Shown here piece after piece: positions 16,583-25,645 of a stretch of DNA of 64,000 nucleotides. The DNA is from Candidatus Eisenbergiella merdavium (lineage in GTDB: Bacteria; Bacillota; Clostridia; Lachnospirales; Lachnospiraceae). Location of the stretch: positions 1 to 64,000 of the forward strand of contig DWWS01000032.1 in assembly GCA_019119595.1 (NCBI GenBank). Direction: 5' to 3'. The notes under the pieces are model-generated. The model was given only the letters and a program-made list of their open reading frames with translations. It searched no databases and was not told where the DNA came from. How positions within the stretch are numbered: position 1 is the first letter of the stretch; every line of letters starts with the position of its first letter. The translations under genes were made by a program, and so were the position numbers.

Positions 16583-17323
16583 TTACTGCAGCCGGCTGTA
16601 ATCCTCGTCGGAGACGGCCTCAAGCCATTCGTTTGCGGCGTTCTCTCCCGGAACCTCAACCGCCAGATGGGAGAACCAGCTGTCCTTTGCCGCGCCGTGC
16701 CAGTGCTTGACGCCTGCGGGAATCACCACGGCGTCGCCGGGATGAAGCTCCTGCGCCGGTTTTCCCCATTCCTGATACCAGCCCCTGCCCTCAGTGCAAA
16801 GCAGGATCTGTCCGCCGTTTTTATCGGCCTTATGGATATGCCAGTTGTTGCGGCAGCCCGGCTCAAAGGTCACGTTGGCGATGGGCACCCCGGAGGCGGT
16901 GAGCATCTTCAGATAGCTTTTTCCCACAAAATACTGCGCAAAAGCGTCGTTCGGCGTTCCGATCCCAAACAGTCCGCCGTGCTCATCCGCTTCGTCAGCC
17001 TCCTCCTTCCAGACCTCCTTCGCCATGCGGAAGGCAGCCCATGCCTTGGGCCATCCGGCATAAAAGGCCGCGTGGGTCAGGATCTCCGCGATCTGTGTCC
17101 TGGTGATCCCGTTCTTCTTCGCGGACTCCAGGTGATACTGGAAGGATGGATCCACAAGTCCCTGTGACATCAGAGCCACCACGGTCACAAGGGAGCGGTC
17201 CCGCAGGGAAAGCTTATCCTCCCTGCTCCATACCTCGCCAAATAATACATCGTCGTTTAGCTGCGCAAATTTGGGGGCGAATTCGCCCAGATCCCGGCGT
17301 CCTGCCGTCTGTTTTACTGCCAT
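16583..17323 (-). CDS. Carboxymuconolactone decarboxylase-like/cupin fusion protein
   Basis: A 246-residue two-domain protein. Residues ~20-110 match the CMD/AhpD-like helical fold (SLRDRSLVTVVALMSQG and ITRTQIAEILTHAAFYAG), without the CxxC of AhpD. Residues ~145-235 are a cupin with likely metal ligands in CRNNWHIHKADKNGGQ and GVKHWHGA. It lies 40 nt after a MerR gene on the same strand, a common pairing in which the MerR protein controls the enzyme. The reaction is not known. Similar fusions are annotated only as carboxymuconolactone decarboxylase family proteins. Confidence 0.85.
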   Translation of the reverse strand: MAVKQTAGRRDLGEFAPKFAQLNDDVLFGEVWSREDKLSLRDRSLVTVVALMSQGLVDPSFQYHLESAKKNGITRTQIAEILTHAAFYAGWPKAWAAFRMAKEVWKEEADEADEHGGLFGIGTPNDAFAQYFVGKSYLKMLTASGVPIANVTFEPGCRNNWHIHKADKNGGQILLCTEGRGWYQEWGKPAQELHPGDAVVIPAGVKHWHGAAKDSWFSHLAVEVPGENAANEWLEAVSDEDYSRLQ

Positions 17324-17363
17324 TTTTCTTGTCCTCCTTCTTTGTTATGACTGCCTCCGGCCT

Positions 17364-17720
17364 TCAGCTGCTTTTTCCGGCCTTCTGGATCTTGTACCTC
17401 AGATAATCGAGACGGTCAAGCTGCGCCTGTCTGAGGTGGATCTCATCCAGCGTGCTGTCGCGGTGCCTGCTGATGATCGCAAGCCGCTCTTCTTCCGTGC
17501 TCTCTCCCTCCAGAAGAAGCTTCATGTAGGTCTCCACCTCTTCATTGGAAAAGCCCGCGTCGTGAAGCGTCATAATGGTGCTCAGGCGGCGGATGTCCTC
17601 GTCGTCATACTGCCACGCTCCCATCACCTTTTTTACCGCTCCGCATAAGCCCCAGCTTTCGTATTCCCTTAAAATTTCCAGCGGGATCCTGTATCGTCTT
17701 GCCGCCTCCTGAATCGTCAT
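17364..17720 (-). CDS. MerR family transcriptional regulator
   Basis: A 118-residue MerR-type protein with an N-terminal winged HTH (MTIQEAARRYRIPLEILREYE), a MGAWQYDDEDIRRL segment and a C-terminal helical coiled coil. No Cys-rich metal site is visible. The ATG at 17720 follows GGAGGTAACG; the ATG at 17732 belongs to the ribosome-site motif ATGGAGG and is not taken as the start. It is upstream of the CMD-cupin gene in a two-gene unit. Confidence 0.85.
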   Translation of the reverse strand: MTIQEAARRYRIPLEILREYESWGLCGAVKKVMGAWQYDDEDIRRLSTIMTLHDAGFSNEEVETYMKLLLEGESTEEERLAIISRHRDSTLDEIHLRQAQLDRLDYLRYKIQKAGKSS

Positions 17721-17726
17721 CGTTAC

Positions 17727-17739
17727 CTCCATGCCGGAG
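17727..17739 (-). repeat. Dispersed ribosome-site leader motif, copy 2
   Basis: The minus strand reads CTCCGGCATGGAGG before the MerR start, matching the other copies in the window. Confidence 0.6.
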
Positions 17740-17796
17740 TTTCTTTTCGCCGGCTTCGTTATAGAAATCGTGCATACAGCTTCGCCGCTGCATAAA

Positions 17797-17828
17797 AATA
17801 AAGGCGCTCCGTCAGGAACACCTTTATT
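17797..17828. terminator. Hairpin upstream of the MerR gene, possible terminator
   Basis: AATAAAGG (17797-17804) pairs with CCTTTATT (17821-17828). It lies downstream of the glycosidase gene end at 17937 (minus strand) and may end that operon. The stem is short, so the call is tentative. Confidence 0.45.
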
Positions 17829-17936
17829 GTAATCCGCAGTTTTCCATAAGTAAAATACTTATCGTTTATTGCCGGAAATAACCTCTGCGCATTGCAGAAA
17901 AGCGCGGTATGCGAAGGCGCATGCAGGCCGTTTCAA

Positions 17937-20267
17937 TCAGCATTCCCCTTTCAGACTGAACATGAGGGTATCCCCCATGCGCATGGGAATCTCCAGCTTT
18001 GTCACGTTATGTCCGTAATACCGCTTCTCATAAACCTCGTAGGGGCTGCAGGGCTCTTTGAAATACAGGGTATGCACGCCCTTATGGGAGGCGTGAAGGG
18101 TGACAAAATTCCGGTTGGCATAGAGCACGTCGTCATCCTTATTGTACAGATGGCAGCCCGCGTATTCCGCAAGGGAGGCGATCAGCTCGGAACGCAGGAT
18201 CTGAGGGGCGCAGTATACGCTGGTCCAGCCGTCCATTTCCTTGATGGCGTAGGCGGGAAGGCCCAGCTCACAGTAGGTTCCAAGCACATGCGCGTCAGGA
18301 TCGTCGATATAGAAGCCGGGGTTCATATAGGCGGGAAGGATCACATTTTCCAGCCATACGTTGCTGTGAACATCTCTGTCAATGTAGCCGTAACGGCGGT
18401 CCTGTACCGCATAGCGCACCGCGGGATGGGAAAGATCCGTGATCTTAAACCGGGGGGAGCAGGTATGGTCGATCCGTCCTACACGGAAGCCGGTGAGATC
18501 CCGGATATTCTCGTTGCACTGAACCGAACGGGCTCCGTCTGCGGACGGTGCGTCCGGATTGATGAAGCCGGGCGCGTAAAGCCAGAGCACCACCGCGTGA
18601 TTCTTTTTCGCCTTTTGGATCAGGGCACGGCGTTCATCGTCGGACAGGCAGAACGTGTTCATCATCACGTAAAGCTTGTAATCCGGCATGTCCTCTCTGG
18701 AACAGTCGTTGTGGAAATAGTAATCCACCGGTGCTCCGATCCGGGCAAGATCCGAGGTGCGGTAATAGTCCAGCATCAGCGTATTGGTATATATGGAGGC
18801 CGTATGGCAGCTCTCCTGATCGTAGATCAGGGCGATCTCGTTTTCCTTGCGCCGGTCCAGGCTGTAGCCGTAGGCCGCGATCTCACACTGCCTGGAAAAA
18901 AGCGCGTAAATTTCCTCGTTCTGATAACGGCCGCCCAGCTCGTGCTGATCAAACCACCAGGCATAGATGTCCTCGCAGAACACCCGGGCGAAATCCCTTT
19001 TGAGCGTCACGATGCTGTCGCGTACGTCGTAGAGCCCCATGGCGTCCCGGTAAAAGGCATCCTCCAGGTGGGTTCTGCTGTCTTCCTCCGCCACGAACAT
19101 CTGTCCGCGCAGGCGGAAGGAGTCCTGCATTTCCCGCTGCGCCACACAGCCGCCCGGCTCCCTGTTGTTATAGACGCCGGGAGCGGCGAGAAAGTCCACA
19201 TAGCCGCAGTCCAGGATCGGAAGCGTCGATGTGGCGGTGCTGCTGTTGTAAAAATCGGTACAGCCGTAGGAGCCATAGAAAGCGCCGACCACTTTCCCGG
19301 TATATCTTTTTTTCAGGAGCCCGGCGAACCAGATGATGGCTTCCGCCGTTGCCTGGTGAAAGGCGTCGTAGAAATCCGCTACGTAGCGGTAATCCTCCAT
19401 GTTCAGAAATACGCCGAGATTTGCCGGCTTTGCCGAATCCATGCTGATGCTCTTTCCGATGATCCGCTCCGCGCTTTCGTAATATTTCATGGCGTCCATA
19501 ACGCCCTCTTCCATGTTGATATAATACTGCTCCTCTATGTTGGGGATGATCGGATCCTCAAAGGAAGCGTCCGGCCTCTTCCAGGCACGCCGGAGATTCT
19601 CCTGCGTTTGGTAGCGCTTTTTCAAAAATTCCCCGTAGGATCTGCGGAAGGCCGGTGAAAAATCGGCGTATTTGTTCTTCTCCCGGTCGCAGACGGCGTT
19701 GACCGGATACCACTCGGAGGTTCCTCCGGCGGCGAGAAAATAGCCGATGATCCGGTCCGCAAAGGGCAGCGTGTCTACCCTGTCGCAAAAATCCAGGAGC
19801 GCCTTTCCCGCATCCCTTCTCCATTTTTCAGAAGCAAAGGAATACATGCCCGGAATTTTATCCATATGAACCTCGGAGGACAGGATCGCGGGCTCGTGGC
19901 TGCCGTCCTGATAGGTGATCAGCTCGTCCGGGTTTTCCTCCATCCAGCAGACGGGAGGATGCAGGCCGATGCGGACGATGATATAGGCATCCGGCACCTC
20001 CTTTAAAAGCATCCGTGCGTTTTTCTCAAAGGCCTCGAGGCCGCTGTCCTCATGGTGCGCGTTTCCCGCCGCATCCGTATCATCCCGTCCGGGCCGGAGC
20101 CAGTCGGTGTTCGTCATCAAAAAAAATACCTTCAGGCCCGCTTCTCCCAGCTTCCGGATATATTCCGGCTTATGAAAACGGGTGGTCATCGCCATGGGCG
20201 GGAAAACCTTTCCGTCGATCACCAGGGCCGGGCTGTTGTTTATGTTCCTGATTTCCGCAAAGCTCAT
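17937..20267 (-). CDS. Cytosolic glycoside hydrolase, GH42/beta-galactosidase-like
   Basis: A 776-residue protein without signal peptide, built like GH42-type enzymes: TIM-barrel region with AAGGTSEWYPV near 190 (candidate acid/base Glu) and MFVAEEDSRTHL near 400 (candidate nucleophile Glu), then a trimerisation-like Rossmann domain (~480-620) and a beta-rich tail. The ATG at 20267 has GAGAGG before it. It follows the two permease genes by 88 nt and probably cleaves the sugar taken up by that ABC system. The exact family is uncertain; the linkage is unknown. Confidence 0.7.
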   Translation of the reverse strand: MSFAEIRNINNSPALVIDGKVFPPMAMTTRFHKPEYIRKLGEAGLKVFFLMTNTDWLRPGRDDTDAAGNAHHEDSGLEAFEKNARMLLKEVPDAYIIVRIGLHPPVCWMEENPDELITYQDGSHEPAILSSEVHMDKIPGMYSFASEKWRRDAGKALLDFCDRVDTLPFADRIIGYFLAAGGTSEWYPVNAVCDREKNKYADFSPAFRRSYGEFLKKRYQTQENLRRAWKRPDASFEDPIIPNIEEQYYINMEEGVMDAMKYYESAERIIGKSISMDSAKPANLGVFLNMEDYRYVADFYDAFHQATAEAIIWFAGLLKKRYTGKVVGAFYGSYGCTDFYNSSTATSTLPILDCGYVDFLAAPGVYNNREPGGCVAQREMQDSFRLRGQMFVAEEDSRTHLEDAFYRDAMGLYDVRDSIVTLKRDFARVFCEDIYAWWFDQHELGGRYQNEEIYALFSRQCEIAAYGYSLDRRKENEIALIYDQESCHTASIYTNTLMLDYYRTSDLARIGAPVDYYFHNDCSREDMPDYKLYVMMNTFCLSDDERRALIQKAKKNHAVVLWLYAPGFINPDAPSADGARSVQCNENIRDLTGFRVGRIDHTCSPRFKITDLSHPAVRYAVQDRRYGYIDRDVHSNVWLENVILPAYMNPGFYIDDPDAHVLGTYCELGLPAYAIKEMDGWTSVYCAPQILRSELIASLAEYAGCHLYNKDDDVLYANRNFVTLHASHKGVHTLYFKEPCSPYEVYEKRYYGHNVTKLEIPMRMGDTLMFSLKGEC

Positions 20268-20355
20268 ACCTCTCTCCTTTACCGGGCACATTTTCCGATT
20301 TTGGCGCCCTGTTTTCCTTAAATATTACAATATTTTTTCCGGTCTGTCTTCCCCT

Positions 20356-21246
20356 TTATTCTTTTACGGATCCCACTGTGATTCCTTTTACAAAGAATTT
20401 CTGAAGGAACGGATAGACCACCAGGATGGGAATGATGGAAATGAAAAGCTGGGCGCTTCTTACGGTTTTCTCGCTGAGCTGGGAAAGCAGAGCCAGCTGC
20501 TCGGGCGTCATGTTCGTCATGGTCTGGTTGTTGTTGATGATCTGGGTGGCCAGGTAGGTCGCCATCGGATAATGGTTCGGATCGTTCATGTAGAACATGC
20601 CGTCAAACCAGGCGTTCCAGTGTCCGATCATGGAAAACAGAAGGAGCGAAGCCAGAGAGGGCTTGGACATGGGCAGGATCACCTGAAAGAGGGTCTGCCA
20701 GTGATTCGCACCGTCTACAAAAGCCGCCTCTTCCACCGCCCTTGGAAGGCCCCTGATGAAATTCATCATGATGATGACGTTCCAGATATTCATGGCGCAG
20801 GGCAGAATCAGCACCCAGAAGCTGTCCAGCAGATGCAGGTTCTTGATCACCATATATGTGGGGATCAGACCACCGCCCAGGAACATGGTAATGGCAAAAT
20901 AGGTCATATACCAGGTACGGCCTCTGAAATGGGTCGTCGGTCTGGAAAGGGGGTAGGCGGTCAGCACGATCAGAAGCATGTTGAGGGCCGTTCCCACCAC
21001 AACCCGCAGTCCGGAAATGCCGACAGAATGGAAAAAGTCCTTCTTTTTCAGCAGATAATCATAGGCTGAAAGAGAGAAATCCACAGGGAGAAAGCCGACC
21101 CGTCCCGCCATGGCCGCGCTGCTGCTGCTTAACGACATCGCGAGCACATGCAGGATGGGGAAAATGCAGGTCAGCGCAACAAGGATCAAAACAACGGTGT
21201 TGAAAATCTGATAGATATGATAGGCTACGGAATGTTTTACTTTCAC
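20356..21246 (-). CDS. Carbohydrate ABC transporter permease (LplC/YtcP type)
   Basis: A 296-residue MalG-like membrane subunit with six hydrophobic segments and the EAA motif loop EEAAFVDGANHWQTLFQVILP (~190-210). It lies 13 nt after the partner permease. Family members import oligosaccharides such as alpha-mannans, xylan or rhamnogalacturonan fragments in Firmicutes. The substrate here is unknown. Confidence 0.9.
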   Translation of the reverse strand: MKVKHSVAYHIYQIFNTVVLILVALTCIFPILHVLAMSLSSSSAAMAGRVGFLPVDFSLSAYDYLLKKKDFFHSVGISGLRVVVGTALNMLLIVLTAYPLSRPTTHFRGRTWYMTYFAITMFLGGGLIPTYMVIKNLHLLDSFWVLILPCAMNIWNVIIMMNFIRGLPRAVEEAAFVDGANHWQTLFQVILPMSKPSLASLLLFSMIGHWNAWFDGMFYMNDPNHYPMATYLATQIINNNQTMTNMTPEQLALLSQLSEKTVRSAQLFISIIPILVVYPFLQKFFVKGITVGSVKE

Positions 21247-21259
21247 TTGCCCGCCTCCT

Positions 21260-22186
21260 TTAAAATACTCTGTAATCGCTCTTCTTGTACAGGATCAGAT
21301 AGCTGGCCCCGACGAAGATGAGGGAAATGATCGACTTGAACAGTCCCATTGCGGCTGCGGCGGAGTATTGATGGCTCGTCATACCCAGCCTGTAGACCAG
21401 GGTGTCCAGGATGTCTACGGTTTTTTCTACGGTAGGGTTATACATGATGAGGATCTGCTCGAAGCCGGCGTTGAGGATATTTCCGAGTCCAAGAACGGTC
21501 AGGACCGCCACCATGGGAAGGATGCTGGGCAGAGTCACATGAAGAACCTGCTTCCATCTTCCCGCTCCGTCCACCTGGGCCGCCTCATAGAGCGTTGTAT
21601 CCACATTTGTGATCGCAGCGAGCAGGAGCACCGTATTATAGCCCATTCCCTTCCATACATCGGATCCGATGATGATGGAACGGAAGTATTTGTTGCTCAC
21701 CAGAAATGCCACGGGTTCCGCGCCGAATATCTGGCTGATCACATTGTTGATGATGCCGTCGTAGGCGAATATCTCCAGGATCATCCCGGCAAGGATGGCC
21801 CAGGAAAAGAAATAAGGGATGAATACTATGGTCTGAACGGAGCGCTTGAACCAGCTTTTCGTCACCTCGTTGAGCATCAGGGACAGGATCAGAGGCACCA
21901 AGATGCTCAGGATGATCTTGAAAAAGGAAATGATCATGGTATTGACGAAGGCGTTGCGGAAGCTGGGCATGGTGAAAATATAACGGAACTGTTCCAGCCC
22001 CACAAAATCAGATCCGCCAAAGCCCAGAAGCGGCTTGAAGTCCTGAAAGGCCATTACCAGCCCGAAGATGGGCATGTAGGCAAACACCGTGATGAACAGG
22101 ACTGCCGGAAGCAGCATGATATGCAGCTCCCTTGTTCTGTACAGGCTTTTCTTTTTCTTCTTTTTTCCAGATATATTCTGTGTCAC
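21260..22186 (-). CDS. Carbohydrate ABC transporter permease (LplB/YteP type)
   Basis: A 308-residue MalF-like permease with a Lys-rich N-terminus, six membrane segments, and the EAA loop LYEAAQVDGAGRWKQVLHVTLP (~210-230). It starts with GTG 22186 after GGAG. It lies after the binding-protein gene in the operon. No ATPase gene is nearby, consistent with a shared MsmX-type ATPase encoded elsewhere. Confidence 0.9.
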   Translation of the reverse strand: MTQNISGKKKKKKSLYRTRELHIMLLPAVLFITVFAYMPIFGLVMAFQDFKPLLGFGGSDFVGLEQFRYIFTMPSFRNAFVNTMIISFFKIILSILVPLILSLMLNEVTKSWFKRSVQTIVFIPYFFSWAILAGMILEIFAYDGIINNVISQIFGAEPVAFLVSNKYFRSIIIGSDVWKGMGYNTVLLLAAITNVDTTLYEAAQVDGAGRWKQVLHVTLPSILPMVAVLTVLGLGNILNAGFEQILIMYNPTVEKTVDILDTLVYRLGMTSHQYSAAAAMGLFKSIISLIFVGASYLILYKKSDYRVF

Positions 22187-22312
22187 AGAAAAATCTCCTT
22201 TCCGTTTTTATATGGAAAATGCCATATTTTACACCGGCCGGCGCCTTTCGTACGCACCGAAAGCGCACATGTAAAATATGGCATGATCCTGATCAGGGCC
22301 GGGCTTTACCCA

Positions 22313-24085
22313 TTACTGATTGCTCTGATACCATTCATTGACTTCTGCCGCGATTTCGTCGCCGCCCTGAGCCTTCCACTGTTCCACAAAGGTACCGAAC
22401 TCGGAGATCGGAGTCTCTCCCATGATCATGCTGATGAAGGTATTGTCACGCAGCTTATCCAGCTCCGCCTTTCTGGATACCATGGCGGGAGTGGTGATAT
22501 ATACCTCATCATAGATGATGTCTGCGGTTTCCACCGTATTGATCATGTTGGCAACGCCTCCGTCCGGAGCCAGACGGCTGAACCAGGTGCCCCAGGCAAC
22601 GCCGTCGTCAGGATTCTCCATGTAATTGAGGTAGGAGGTCCAGGAACCCCAGAACTCGTTATTCTTCGCCGCATCCTCTTCGGTGATTTCGGTCTTGCCC
22701 TCTTCCGCCAGCTTGTTGATGGCCTCATAGTTTTCTCTCAGGCAGATGGGAGAATAAATGCGGTAAGGAAGCCAGGTGTATACGTAGCTGTGCCACTCGG
22801 TCTTCTCTTCCTCCGTCATCGCTGCCTGTCTCTCGGGCGTGCTGTTCTCAAGCGTGTAGACCAGAGACAGGTACATCATCTTGAATACGGCTTCCGGATG
22901 CTCGCAGTCGCGTCCCACGGCGACAAAATTGTTCACCGGATAACGGTCGATCATGATGGTCGGCTGCTCTCCATCTACGGAAAGGTTGGGGCCGATCACC
23001 CAGTCTGACTCGGGATGCTCCACCTTGTTGGTGTTCAGCGGCCAGTTGGGAACCCACCAGGAGCCGGGAACAATGGCGTACTTTCCGGCGACGATATCGT
23101 TCACCACCGGGGAATCCGCAGCCCAGATATCATAAGCCGCAAAATCCTTCTGGAAATAGCCTTTGTTGTACCACTCGTTCAATTTGGTCAGCGTCTGTGT
23201 GATCCCCTCGTCGATGCCGGCGTACTGCAGGGTTCCGTCCTTGTCGTACCAGCCGTCTGCCCATGTCTCATAAGCATGGAAGAAAGGTGTGAAATCACCG
23301 AGCTGCGCATCAAAATAGTTTTTGCAGGCAGGAAGCACCGGGCCTCCCACTTTGCCGTCCCCGTCGTAATCCACTTCCATCAGCTTGTCGCAGAGTGCTT
23401 CAAACTCTTCAATGGTTTTGGGAAGCTGATCCACGGAGGTGATGCCCACGCTCTCGAGCTGCGTCATATTGTAGAGCATCTGGGATGTCATCTGAGCGGG
23501 ATCCGTTCCCATCGGCAGACCGTAGATCCTGCCGTCCTTCTTCGCAACATTGATGAAGTTTCCGTCGTAATTGAAGATCTTGTCCAGATCATCACAGCGA
23601 TACTGCTCATAATAGTCCGTCAGATCCGCAAAGCCGCCCTGGCTTGCCAGATCCTCAAAATCGTTGGGCGTTACCATGATAACATCCGGAATATTGCCTG
23701 CGGCCAGCTCTGCGCCCAGCTTCTCATTATACTGATCCGCGTTCACGATCCAGTCATAAGTAAGATTGATGTTCAGCTTTTCCTTCATCAGCTTTACGGC
23801 CGTGGAGGTTTCAGGGGTGCAGTCCTCAGGTGTTTCGGGATCTTCCGACTCACGGTACTGCAGCACGATATGGATATCCACAGGCTCATCGTAGGGCTCA
23901 AGCAAAAGCTCCTCCGCAGTCTTCTGTGAGTCTCCTCCGGCACTGTCAGCTTCCTCCTGCGGTGCGGCTTCCCCCTGTGACGCCGCAGCGGCGGAATCAG
24001 ACGTCGCCTTACTGCTTCCGCAGCCTGCAAGAGTTCCGGCAATCATGGCCGTTGCCAGGAATGCCGCCAAAAGTTTTCTTTTCAT
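22313..24085 (-). CDS. Carbohydrate ABC transporter substrate-binding lipoprotein (LplA type)
   Basis: A 590-residue extracellular solute-binding lipoprotein. The lipobox is LAGCG (Cys near 21), followed by a Ser/Ala/Glu-rich linker and a type-B binding fold (residues ~55-590). Length matches the large LplA/YesO-type binding proteins. It is the first gene of the uptake operon. The promoter and a 15-bp inverted repeat lie upstream, and the YesMN-type regulators follow upstream on the same strand. Confidence 0.9.
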   Translation of the reverse strand: MKRKLLAAFLATAMIAGTLAGCGSSKATSDSAAAASQGEAAPQEEADSAGGDSQKTAEELLLEPYDEPVDIHIVLQYRESEDPETPEDCTPETSTAVKLMKEKLNINLTYDWIVNADQYNEKLGAELAAGNIPDVIMVTPNDFEDLASQGGFADLTDYYEQYRCDDLDKIFNYDGNFINVAKKDGRIYGLPMGTDPAQMTSQMLYNMTQLESVGITSVDQLPKTIEEFEALCDKLMEVDYDGDGKVGGPVLPACKNYFDAQLGDFTPFFHAYETWADGWYDKDGTLQYAGIDEGITQTLTKLNEWYNKGYFQKDFAAYDIWAADSPVVNDIVAGKYAIVPGSWWVPNWPLNTNKVEHPESDWVIGPNLSVDGEQPTIMIDRYPVNNFVAVGRDCEHPEAVFKMMYLSLVYTLENSTPERQAAMTEEEKTEWHSYVYTWLPYRIYSPICLRENYEAINKLAEEGKTEITEEDAAKNNEFWGSWTSYLNYMENPDDGVAWGTWFSRLAPDGGVANMINTVETADIIYDEVYITTPAMVSRKAELDKLRDNTFISMIMGETPISEFGTFVEQWKAQGGDEIAAEVNEWYQSNQ

Positions 24086-24123
24086 ACAGCTCCCTCCTTG
24101 TCGAAAATGTTATTTATATATAC

Positions 24124-24152
24124 ATAATATCTTTCAAAAACGGCATTTCCAA
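24124..24152 (-). promoter_or_regulatory. Promoter candidate of the carbohydrate uptake operon
   Basis: Minus-strand TTGGAA (24152-24147), 17-nt spacer and TATTAT (24129-24124), 40 nt upstream of the binding-protein start. Plausible sigma-A promoter with a weak -35, as expected for an activator-dependent promoter. Confidence 0.5.
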
Positions 24153-24172
24153 GGAATGTTTGTGCAAAATTC

Positions 24173-24218
24173 AGGGTATATTTGTACTCTCTTCTGAAAC
24201 TGCGTACAAATATACCCT
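24173..24218. promoter_or_regulatory. 15-bp inverted repeat between regulator and uptake operon
   Basis: AGGGTATATTTGTAC (24173-24187) and GTACAAATATACCCT (24204-24218) are perfectly complementary, with a 16-nt loop. It lies just downstream of the response regulator gene and 20 nt upstream of the -35 of the uptake promoter. It could end the yesMN transcript or serve as the activator binding site; both fit. Confidence 0.6.
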
Positions 24219-24272
24219 TTTCTAAATACTTTTGTGCACTTTTTGTGTATTTTTCGTCAAAATCCTTCTTTT

Positions 24273-25640
24273 TCAGCCATTTTCACGATATTTGCCGGGA
24301 GAATCTCCGGTTCTTTCCTTAAATACCCGACGGAAGTAGTGCTCATCCGTATACCCGACCTGTCTGGCGATCCAGGAAATGGACTGCTTTGTTTCCATAA
24401 GATACTTCTTCGCGGATTCGATCCTGAGATCGTTCAGGTAAGTTATAAAAGTTTTTCCCGTGACCTGTTTGAAATTTTTGGAAAAATGGCTCTTACTCAT
24501 ACCGGTAAGGCGCAGCAGCTCTTCCAGAGTGATATCTCGGTCCATGTGAGAGCGGATATGATTCAGCGCCCTGTGGACGGCATCCAGCGTATCCATTCGT
24601 TCCTCGATATGCCCAACCCGCTCCAGAACCAGCATACGGATCCTGTCGAACCATTCCCGCCACTGATACCACCAGCGGAACCCGTTTACTTCCTCAAAAA
24701 AGCCGGTAAAATCCTTTCCGGAAAACTCGCTCCAGCACAGATTGAACTGATAGAAAACGGCCATTCTCTCCTCCTGCGTAAGAACCGTATTCCGGATCAG
24801 CTCCATTCCCTTTTCATACCTCTCTTTATCCGCGAGAAATTCCATCTTTTCGCACAGACGGAGGATCTCTCTGCGCGATATCCCCGGCCTTTTTTCCAGA
24901 AGCTCGGAAAGGGTGTATGTATAGCTGAAGCAGCCGGGCCTTCTGTCCGCGAACAGGATTCCCTTCCCGGCAGTTTTCAGCGCATCCTCCAGCCGGGAAA
25001 AAGCAGCCCCTTTGACCTGCTTCAGCTCAAGCAGAGTGGAAGCTCCGCCGTCATAGTCCTCGATCAGGGATCTCAGTCTGAATTTCTTTCCTGATTCTTC
25101 TTCGGAAAAAAGAAAGTGATTTTCTCCCAGCGTTTCATAATGAAAACCGTTTCGCGCCAGAAATGCGGCAGGCTCCTCCCGTCCCTCCTGCTCCTCCGCG
25201 ATCCAGATACAGCATTCTTCATCCTGGACAGTCCGGCCCTCCAGCCTGGAATAATGGACGTTTTCCAGGTAACGCTTCCGGATCCCTTCCATGAATGCGT
25301 CCACATTTTCCTCTTCTATCTGTGCTTTTGTAAGATAGTCCAGGATCCCGAGCCGGAGCGCCTGCTGGATCAGATCGAATTCCTGGTGCATGGTGAGCAC
25401 CACGATCTGGAGACCGGGGCGGAGCCGTTTTACCTCCTGCAGAAAGGGAATGCCGGACAGACCGGGCATTTCCAGATCAGAAAAGAGCAGATCGACCTCC
25501 TGCCCGCGCAGATATTCCAGCGTTTCCGCGCTGCTTCCGGAATCTCCTACTACTTCCATATCGTATTTTTCCCAGTCGATCAGGCCGATAATGCCTGCGC
25601 GCACCAGTTTTTCATCATCCAGAACATATACTTTTATCAT
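24273..25640 (-). CDS. YesN-type response regulator with AraC output domain
   Basis: A 455-residue regulator with a receiver domain at residues ~1-120 (phosphorylation site Asp in LFSDLEMPG, conserved Lys in YLTKAQ), a variable middle, and an AraC-type double HTH in the last 100 residues (MSKSHFSKNFKQVTGKTF and VGYTDEHYFRRVF). ATG 25640 follows GGAGAG and is used rather than the GTG 9 nt upstream. It is translationally coupled to the upstream histidine kinase. It likely activates the uptake operon at 24085. Confidence 0.9.
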   Translation of the reverse strand: MIKVYVLDDEKLVRAGIIGLIDWEKYDMEVVGDSGSSAETLEYLRGQEVDLLFSDLEMPGLSGIPFLQEVKRLRPGLQIVVLTMHQEFDLIQQALRLGILDYLTKAQIEEENVDAFMEGIRKRYLENVHYSRLEGRTVQDEECCIWIAEEQEGREEPAAFLARNGFHYETLGENHFLFSEEESGKKFRLRSLIEDYDGGASTLLELKQVKGAAFSRLEDALKTAGKGILFADRRPGCFSYTYTLSELLEKRPGISRREILRLCEKMEFLADKERYEKGMELIRNTVLTQEERMAVFYQFNLCWSEFSGKDFTGFFEEVNGFRWWYQWREWFDRIRMLVLERVGHIEERMDTLDAVHRALNHIRSHMDRDITLEELLRLTGMSKSHFSKNFKQVTGKTFITYLNDLRIESAKKYLMETKQSISWIARQVGYTDEHYFRRVFKERTGDSPGKYRENG

Positions 25641-25645
25641 ACCTG

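Noticed and set aside
17892-19658. 588-codon plus-strand frame
   Set aside because: It lies antisense to the glycosidase gene, whose minus-strand product shows domain structure and a good ribosome site.
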